A DNA stretch of 64,000 nucleotides from positions 149,775 to 213,774 of the forward strand of contig RQOL01000253.1 in the NCBI GenBank assembly GCA_013076295.1. The letters run 5' to 3'. Positions 56,201-64,000 of this stretch are shown here, one piece after another (position 1 is the stretch's first letter; every line of letters starts with the position of its first letter). The position numbers and the translations under genes were made by a program. Below the pieces are notes generated by a model. The model made no database searches. It was not told the DNA's origin and saw only the letters and a program-made list of their open reading frames with translations. This DNA is from Sanderia malayensis. Taxonomy: Eukaryota; Cnidaria; Scyphozoa; Semaeostomeae; Pelagiidae.

Positions 56201-59200
56201 ACATTGTCTTCTATCATCATTGCGTCTTGATTAACTGGAGAAGAGGTGCTCCTGAACATTGTTCCTTATCATCATTGGGTCCTTATTATCTGGAGAATAG
56301 TTGCTGCTGAACATTGTTTTTTATCGTCATTGCGTCGTTATTAGCTGGAGATGAGTTGCTGCTGAACATTGTCTTTTATCGTCATTCGGTCTTTTTTACT
56401 GGTGAAGAGTTGCTGCTCAATATTGTGTTGTATCGTCATTGGGTCTTTATTAACTGGAAGGAGTTGCTGTTGAACATTGTCTTCTATCATAATTGCGTCT
56501 TGATTAACTGGAGAAGAGGTGCTCCTGAACATTGTTCTTTATCATCATTGGGTTTTTACTACTGAAGAAGAGTTGCTGCTGAACATTGTCTTGTAGCATC
56601 ATTGCGTCTTTATTAACTGGAGAGGATTTGCTGTTGAACATTGTCTTTTATTGTATTTGGGTCTTTGTTACTGGAGGAGAGTTGCTGCTAAACACTGTCT
56701 TTTATCATGTTTCCGTCTTTATTACTGGAGAAGAGTTGGTGCTGAACATTGTCTTTTATCGTCATTGGGTCTTTATTACTGGAGAAGAGTTGCTGCTGAA
56801 CATTCTCTTTTATCATCATTGCGTCGTTACTATCTGGAGAAGAGTTGCTGCTGAACATTGTCTTTTATCATTATTGCCTCTTTATTAACTAAAAAAGAGT
56901 TGCTGCTGAACCTTGTTTTTCATCATCATTGGGTAATTATTAACTGGAGAGGAGTTGCTGCTGAACATTGTTTTTTATCGTCTTTGGGTCTTTATTAAAT
57001 GGAGAGGAGTTGCTGTTGAACATTGTCTTTTATTGTCATTGGGTCTTTATTAACTGTAGAAGAGTTGGTGCTGAACATTGTCTTTTATTGTCATTGGGTC
57101 TTTATTACTGGAGAAGAGTTGCTGCTGAACATTGTCTTTTATCATCATTACGTCGTTACTATCTGGAGAAGAGTTGCTGCTGAACATTGTCTTTTATCAT
57201 CATTGCCTCTTTATTAACTAAAAAAGAGTTGCTGCTGAACCTTGTTTTTCATCATCATTGGGTAATTATTAACTGGAGAGGAGTTGCTGCTGAACATTGT
57301 TTTTTATCGTCTTTGGGTCTTTATTAACTGGAGAGGAGTTGCTGTTGAACATTGTCTTTTATTGTCATTGGGTCTTTATTAACTGTAGAAGAGTTGGTGC
57401 TGAACATTGTCTTTTATTGTCATTGGGTCTTTATTACTGGAGAAGAGTTGCTGCTGAACATTGTCTTTTATCATCATTCCGTAGTTACTATCTGGAGAAG
57501 AGTTGCTGCTGAACATTGTCTTTTATCATCATTGCCTCTTTATTAACTAAAAAAGAGTCGCTGCTGATCCTTGTTTTTCATCATCATTGGGTAATTATTA
57601 ACTGGAGAGGAGTTGCTCCTGAACATTGTTCTTTATCTTCATTGCGTTTTTACTACTGAAGAAGAGTTGCTGTTGAACATTGTCTTCTATCATCATTTCG
57701 TCTTTATTAACCGGAGAATAGTTGCTGCTGAACATTGTTTTTTATAATCACTGCGTCTTTAATATCTAGCGAATAGTAACTTCTGAACATTGTCTTTTAT
57801 TATCATTGGGTCTTTTTTATCTGGAGAAGAGTTGCTGCTGAACATTGTCTTTGATCATCATTGGGTCATTTTTAACTGGAGAAGAGTTGCTGTTGAACAT
57901 TGTCTTCTATCATCATTGCGTCTTGATTAACTGGAGAAGAGGTGCTCCTGAACATTGTTCCTTATCATCATTGGGTCCTTATTATCTGGAGAATAGTTGC
58001 TGCTGAACATTGTTTTTTATCGTCATTGCGTCGTTATTAGCTGGAGATGAGTTGCTGCTGAACATTGTCTTTTATCGTCATTCGGTCTTTTTTACTGGTG
58101 AAGAGTTGCTGCTCAATATTGTGTTGTATCGTCATTGGGTCTTTATTAACTGGAAGGAGTTGCTGTTGAACATTGTCTTCTATCATAATTGCGTCTTGAT
58201 TAACTGGAGAAGAGGTGCTCCTGAACATTGTTCTTTATCATCATTGGGTTTTTACTACTGAAGAAGAGATGCTGCTGAACATTGTCTTGTAACATCATTG
58301 CGTCTTTATTAACTGGAGAGGATTTGCTGTTGAACATTGTCTTTTATTGTATTTGGGTCTTTGTTACTGGAGGAGAGTTGCTGCTAAACACTGTCTTTTA
58401 TCATGTTTCCGTCTTTATTACTGGAGAAGAGTTGGTGCTGAACATTGTCTTTTATCGTCATTGGGTCTTTATTACTGGAGAAGAGTTGCTGTTAAACATT
58501 GTCTTTTATCATGTTTCCGTCTTTATTACTGGAGAAGAGTTGGTGCTGAACATTGTCTTTTATTGTCATTGGGTCTTTATTAACTGGAAGGAGTTGCTGT
58601 TGAACATTGTCTTCTATCATAATTGCGTCTTGATTAACTGGAGAAGAGGTGCTCCTGAACATTGTTTTTTATCATTATTGGTTTTTTACTACTGAAGAAG
58701 AGTTGCTGCTAAACATTGTCTTGTAGCATCATTGCGTCTTTAATAACTGGAAAGGAGTTTCTGTTGAACATTGTCTTTTATCGTCTTTGGGTCTTTGTTA
58801 CTGGAGGAGAGTTGCTGCTAAACATTGTCTTTTATCATGTTTCCGTCTTTATTACTGGAGAAGAGTTGGTGCTGAACATTGTCTTTTATTGTCATTGGGT
58901 CTTTATTACTGGAGAAGAGTTGCTGCTGAACATTGTCTTTTATCATCATTGCGTCGTTACTATCTGGAGAAGAGTTGCTGCTGAACCTTGTCTTTTATCA
59001 TCATTGCCTCTTTATTAACTAAAAAAGAGTTGCTGCTGAACCTTGTTTTTCATCATCATTGGGTAATTATTAACTGGAGAGGAGTTGCTGCTGAACATTG
59101 TTTTTTATCGTCTTTGGGTCTTTATTAACTGGAGAGGAGTTGCTGTTGAACATTGTCTTTTATTGTCATTGGGTCTTTATTAACTGTAGAAGAGTTGGTG

Positions 59201-60828
59201 CTGAACATTGTCTTTTATTGTCATTGGGTCTTTATTACTGGAGAAGAGTTGCTGCTGAACATTGTCTTTTATCATCATTCCGTAGTTACTATCTGGAGAA
59301 GAGTTGCTGCTGAACATTGTCTTTTATCATCATTGCCTCTTTATTAACTAAAAAAGAGTCGCTGCTGATCCTTGTTTTTCATCATCATTGGGTAATTATT
59401 AACTGGAGAGGAGTTGCTCCTGAACATTGTTCTTTATCTTCATTGCGTTTTTACTACTGAAGAAGAGTTGCTGCTGAACATTGTCTTGTAGCATCATTGC
59501 GTCTTTATTAACAGGAGAATAGTTGCTGCTGAACATTGTTTTTTATAATCCGGGCGTTATGATTAACTGGAGAAGAGTTGCTCCTGAACATTGTTTTTTA
59601 TCATCATTGGGTCGTTATTATCTGGAGAATAGTAACTGCTGAACATTGTCTTTTATTATCATTGGGTCTTTTTTATCTGGAGAAGAGTTGCTGCTGAACA
59701 TTGTCTTTGATCATCATTGGGTCATTTTTAACTGGAGAAGAGTTGCTGTTGAACATTGTCTTCTATCACCATTTCGTCTTTATTAACCGGAGAATAGTTG
59801 CTGCTGAACATTGTTTTTTATAATCACTGCGTCTTTATTATCTAGCGAATAGTAACTTCTGAACATTGTCTTTTATTATCATTGGGTCTTTTTTAACTGG
59901 AGAAGAGTTGCTGCTGAACATTGTCTTTGATCATCATTGGGTCATTTTTAACTGGAGAAGAGTTGCTGTTGAACATTGTCTTCTATCATCATTGCGTCTT
60001 GATTAACTGGAGAAGAGGTGTTCCTGAACATTGTTCCTTATCATCATTGGGTCCTTATTATCTGGAGAATAGTTGCTGCTGAACATTGTTTTTTATCGTC
60101 ATTGCGTCGTTATTAGCTGGAGATGAGTTGCTGCTGAACATTGTCTTTTATCGTCATTCGGTCTTTTTTACTGGTGAAGAGTTGCTGCTCTATATTGTGT
60201 TGTATCGTCATTGGGTCTTTATTAACTGGAAGGAGTTGCTGTTGAACATTGTCTTCTATCATAATTGCGTCTTGATTAACTGGAGAAGAGGTGCTCCTGA
60301 ACATTGTTCTTTATCATCATTGGGTTTTTACTACTGAAGAAGAGTTGCTGCTGAACATTGTCTTGTAGCATCATTGCGTCTTTATTAACTGGAGAGGATT
60401 TGCTGTTGAACATTGTCTTTTATTGTATTTGGGTCTTTGTTACTGGAGGAGAGTTGCTGCTAAACACTGTCTTTTATCATGTTTCCGTCTTTATTACTGG
60501 AGAAGAGTTGGTGCTGAACATTGTCTTTTATCGTCATTGGGTCTTTATTACTGGAGAAGAGTTGCTGCTGAACATTCTCTTTTATCATCATTGCGTCGTT
60601 ACTATCTGGAGAAGAGTTGCTGCTGAACATTGTCTTTTATCATTATTGCCTCTTTATTAACTAAAAAAGAGTTGCTGCTGAACCTTGTTTTCATCATCAT
60701 TGGGTAATTATTAACTGGAGAGGAGTTGCTGCTGAACATTGTTTTTTATCGTCTTTGGGTCTTTATTAAATGGAGAGGAGTTGCTGTTGAACATTGTCTT
60801 TTATTGTCATTGGGTCTTTATTAACTGT
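53285..60828. repeat. Higher-order repeat: two tandem 3772-bp copies
   Basis: Sub-type order matches at a constant 3772-bp offset: landmarks 53525/57297, 54238/58010, 55326/59098, 56314/60086. Copies differ by a few bases, including one T fewer near 60686. A shorter internal echo occurs at 2076 bp (54238/56314). 3772 is not a whole number of 55-bp units, because 54- and 55-bp units mix (about 69 units). Confidence 0.85.
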
Positions 60829-63800
60829 AGAAGAGTTGGTGCTGAACATTGTCTTTTATTGTCATTGGGTCTTTATTACTGGAGAAGAGTTGCTGCTGAA
60901 CATTGTCTTTTATCATCATTCCGTCGTTACTATCTGGAGAAGAGTTGCTGCAGAACATTGTTTTTTATCATCATTGCCTCTTTATTAACTAAAAAAGAGT
61001 CGCTGCTGATCCTTTTTTTTTCATCATCATTGGGTAATTTTTAACTGGAGAGGAGTTGCTCCTGAACATTGTTCTTTATCATCATTGCGTTTTTACTACT
61101 GAAGAAGAGTTGCTGCTGAACATTGTCTTGTAGCATCATTGCGTCTTTATTACCTGGAGAATAGTTGCTGCTGAACATTGTTTTTTATAATCACTGCGTC
61201 TTTATTATCTGGAGAATAGTTACTGCTGAACATTGTCTTTTATCATCATTGGGTCTTTTTTATCTGGAGAAGAGTTGGTGCTGAACATTGTCTTTTATCG
61301 TCATTGGGTCTTTATTACTGGAGAAGAGTTGCTGCTGAACATTCTCTTTTATCATCATTGCGTCGTTACTATCTGGAGAAGAGTTGCTGCTGAACATTGT
61401 CTTTTATCATCATTGCCTCTTTATTAACTAAAAAAGAGTTGCTGCTGAACCTTGTTTTTCATCATCATTGGGTAATTATTAACTGGAGAGGAGTTGCTGC
61501 TGAACATTGTTTTTTATCGTCTTTGGGTCTTTATTAAATGGAGAGGAGTTGCTGTTGAACAATGTCTTTTATTGTCATTGGGTCTTTATTAACTGTAGAA
61601 GAGTTGGTGCTGAACATTGTCTTTTATTGTCATTGGGTCTTTATTACTGGAGAAGAGTTGCTGCTGAACATTCTCTTTTATCATCATTGCGTCGTTACTA
61701 TCTGGAGAAGAGTTGCTGCTGAACATTGTCTTTTATCATCATTGCCTCTTTATTAACTAAAAAAGAGTTGCTGCTGAACCTTGTTTTTCATCATCATTGG
61801 GTAATTATTAACTGGAGAGGAGTTGCTGCTGAACATTGTTTTTTATCGTCTTTGGGTCTTTATTAAATGGAGAGGAGTTGCTGTTGAACATTGTCTTTTA
61901 TTGTCATTGGGTCTTTATTAACTGTAGAAGAGTTGGTGCTGAACATTGTCTTTTATTGTCATTGGGTCTTTATTACTGGAGAAGAGTTGCTGCTGAACAT
62001 TGTCTTTTATCATCATTCCGTCGTTACTATCTGGAGAAGAGTTGCTGCAGAACATTGTTTTTTATCATCATTGCCTCTTTATTAACTAAAAAAGAGTCGC
62101 TGCTGATCCTTTTTTTTTCATCATCATTGGGTAATTTTTAACTGGAGAGGAGTTGCTCCTGAACATTGTTCTTTATCATCATTGCGTTTTTACTACTGAA
62201 GAAGAGTTGCTGCTGAACATTGTCTTGTAGCATCATTGCGTCTTTATTACCTGGAGAATAGTTGCTGCTGAACATTGTTTTTTATAATCACTGCGTCTTT
62301 ATTATCTGGAGAATAGTTACTGCTGAACATTGTCTTTTATCATCATTGGGTCTTTTTTATCTGGAGAAGAGTTGGTGCTGAACATTGTCTTTTATCGTCA
62401 TTGGGTCTTTATTACTGGAGAAGAGTTGCTGCTGAACATTCTCTTTTATCATCATTGCGTCGTTACTATCTGGAGAAGAGTTGCTGCTGAACATTGTCTT
62501 TTATCATCATTGCCTCTTTATTAACTAAAAAAGAGTTGCTGCTGAACCTTGTTTTTCATCATCATTGGGTAATTATTAACTGGAGAGGAGTTGCTGCTGA
62601 ACATTGTTTTTTATCGTCTTTGGGTCTTTATTGAATGGAGAGGAGTTGCTGTTGAACAATGTCTTTTATTGTCATTGGGTCTTTATTAACTGTAGAAGAG
62701 TTGGTGCTGAACATTGTCTTTTATTGTCATTGGGTCTTTATTACTGGAGAAGAGTTGCTGCTGAACATTGTCTTTTATCATCATTCCGTCGTTACTATCT
62801 GGAGAAGAGTTGCTGCAGAACATTGTCTTTTATCATCATTGCCTCTTTATTAACTAAAAAAGAGTCGCTGCTGATCCCTTTTTTTTTCATCATCATTGGG
62901 TAATTTTTAACTGGACAGGAGTTGCTCCTGAACATTGTTCTTTATCATCATTGCGTTTTTACTACTGAAGAAGAGTTGCTGCTGAACATTGTCTTGTAGC
63001 ATCATTGCGTCTTTATTACCTGGAGAATAGTTGCTGCTGAACATTGTTTTTTATAATCACTGCGTCTTTATTATCTGGAGAATAGTTACTGCTGAACATT
63101 GTCTTTTATCATCATTGGGTCTTTTTTATCTGGAGAAGAGTTGGTGCTGAACATTGTCTTTTATCGTCATTGGGTCTTTATTACTGGAGAAGAGTTGCTG
63201 CTGAACATTCTCTTTTATCATCATTGCGTCGTTACTATCTGGAGAAGAGTTGCTGCTGAACATTGTCTTTTATCATCATTGCCTCTTTATTAACTAAAAA
63301 AGAGTTGCTGCTGAACCTTGTTTTTCATCATCATTGGGTAATTATTAACTGGAGAGGAGTTGCTGCTGAACATTGTTTTTTATCGTCTTTGGGTCTTTAT
63401 TAAATGGAGAGGAGTTGCTGTTGAACAATGTCTTTATTGTCATTGGGTCTTTATTAACTGTAGAAGAGTTGGTGCTGAACATTGTCTTTTATTGTCATTG
63501 GGTCTTTATTACTGGAGAAGAGTTGCTGCTGAACATTGTCTTTTATCATCATTCCGTCGTTACTATCTGGAGAAGAGTTGCTGCAGAACATTGTCTTTTA
63601 TCATCATTGCCTCTTTATTAACTAAAAAAGAGTCGCTGCTGATCCCTTTTTTTTTCATCATCATTGGGTAATTTTTAACTGGAGAGGAGTTGCTCCTGAA
63701 CATTGTTCTTTATCATCATTGCGTTTTTACTACTGAAGAAGAGTTGCTGCTGAACATTGTCTTGTAGCATCATTGCGTCTTTATTAACTGGAGAATAGTT

Positions 63801-64000
63801 GCTGCTGAACATTGTTTTTTACAATCATTGCGTTATGATTAACTGGAGAAGAGTTGCTCCTGAACATTGTTTTTTATCATCATTGGGTCGTTATTATCTG
63901 GAGAACAGTTGCTGCGGAACATTGTCTATTATCATCATTTCGTCTTTATTAACCGGAGAATAGTTGCTACTGAACATTGTTTTTTATAATCACTGCGTCT
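60740..64000. repeat. Higher-order repeats of 1097 and 769 bp
   Basis: Landmarks at 60739, 61836 and 61507, 62604 are 1097 bp apart; 62604 and 63373, or 62330 and 63099, are 769 bp apart. These are the youngest-looking copies, with almost no differences. The series runs to the window end. Confidence 0.8.

Larger units (their letters stand above)
47790..64000. repeat. 55-bp satellite, main block 3 (runs off the window)
   Basis: About 297 units. It starts AGAATAGTTGCTGCTG directly after the retroelement and is still running at base 64000. Units with CTAAAAAAGAGT(C/T)GCTGCTGA, CATCATTGGGTAATTATT and TACTATCTGGAGAAG become frequent after 53 kb. The block holds several higher-order copies. Confidence 0.97.

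Noticed and set aside
47790..64000. Regular repeats as a CRISPR array
   Set aside because: Units are contiguous variants with no unique spacers, no cas genes occur, and the context is eukaryotic.
1..64000. tRNA, rRNA or other structured RNA genes
   Set aside because: No cloverleaf with A and B boxes and no rRNA-like sequence was recognised by reading; a covariance-model scan could not be run.

Overview
This is a eukaryotic, repeat-dominated window with no intact host gene. Split exons, LTR retrotransposons of three superfamilies, a LINE ORF1, a tyrosine-recombinase-type retroelement and a THAP / SWIM-YqaJ DNA transposon all point to a metazoan. The mix, in particular an ISL2EU-like element beside a K02A2.6-like gypsy element, suggests a cnidarian, probably an anthozoan. 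That assignment is inference from element families only.

Layout. Bases 1-4837 repeat 16040-20877 almost base for base and stop exactly at a 100-N gap (4838-4937). Bases 4938-11359 hold a decayed LINE ORF1 (minus strand), one unidentified exon-like segment (6235-6487, plus), a decayed gypsy gag-pol (6890-8530, minus) and about 2.8 kb with no gene. From 11360 to 17880 lies a pile-up on the minus strand: a LINE tail, a gypsy integrase tail, a broken copia element with both short LTRs (12105-16679), and a gypsy RT-RNase H fragment.

From 17881 to the window end the substrate is one satellite of 54-55 bp units with core TTGCTGCTGAACATTG, about 32 kb in total or half of the window. Four insertions interrupt it: (i) an ISL2EU-like DNA transposon (18321-25991, AT target duplication) that itself carries a BEL/Pao retrotransposon (19258-24453, ATTT duplication); (ii) an 818-bp fold-back MITE (35697-36514, TTA duplication); (iii) a 66-bp insert (37451-37516); (iv) a DIRS/Ngaro/PAT-like retroelement (41814-47789) with split direct repeats and no target duplication. 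The last one carries a second fold-back MITE (44967-46038, TAA duplication) in its reverse transcriptase and a 120-bp minisatellite. The satellite has several large higher-order repeats (offsets of 3772, 2123, 2006, 1097 and 769 bp).

The genes do not form a pathway. The window records nested insertion and satellite amplification. Neighbouring higher-order copies preserve empty sites for the two-part retroelement, the first MITE and the 66-bp insert, so the breakpoints are known to the base or nearly so. All protein-coding remnants carry stops, frameshifts or deletions of catalytic parts. The most informative object is the split-direct-repeat element: its internal A-B junction equals the fusion of its two outer ends exactly.
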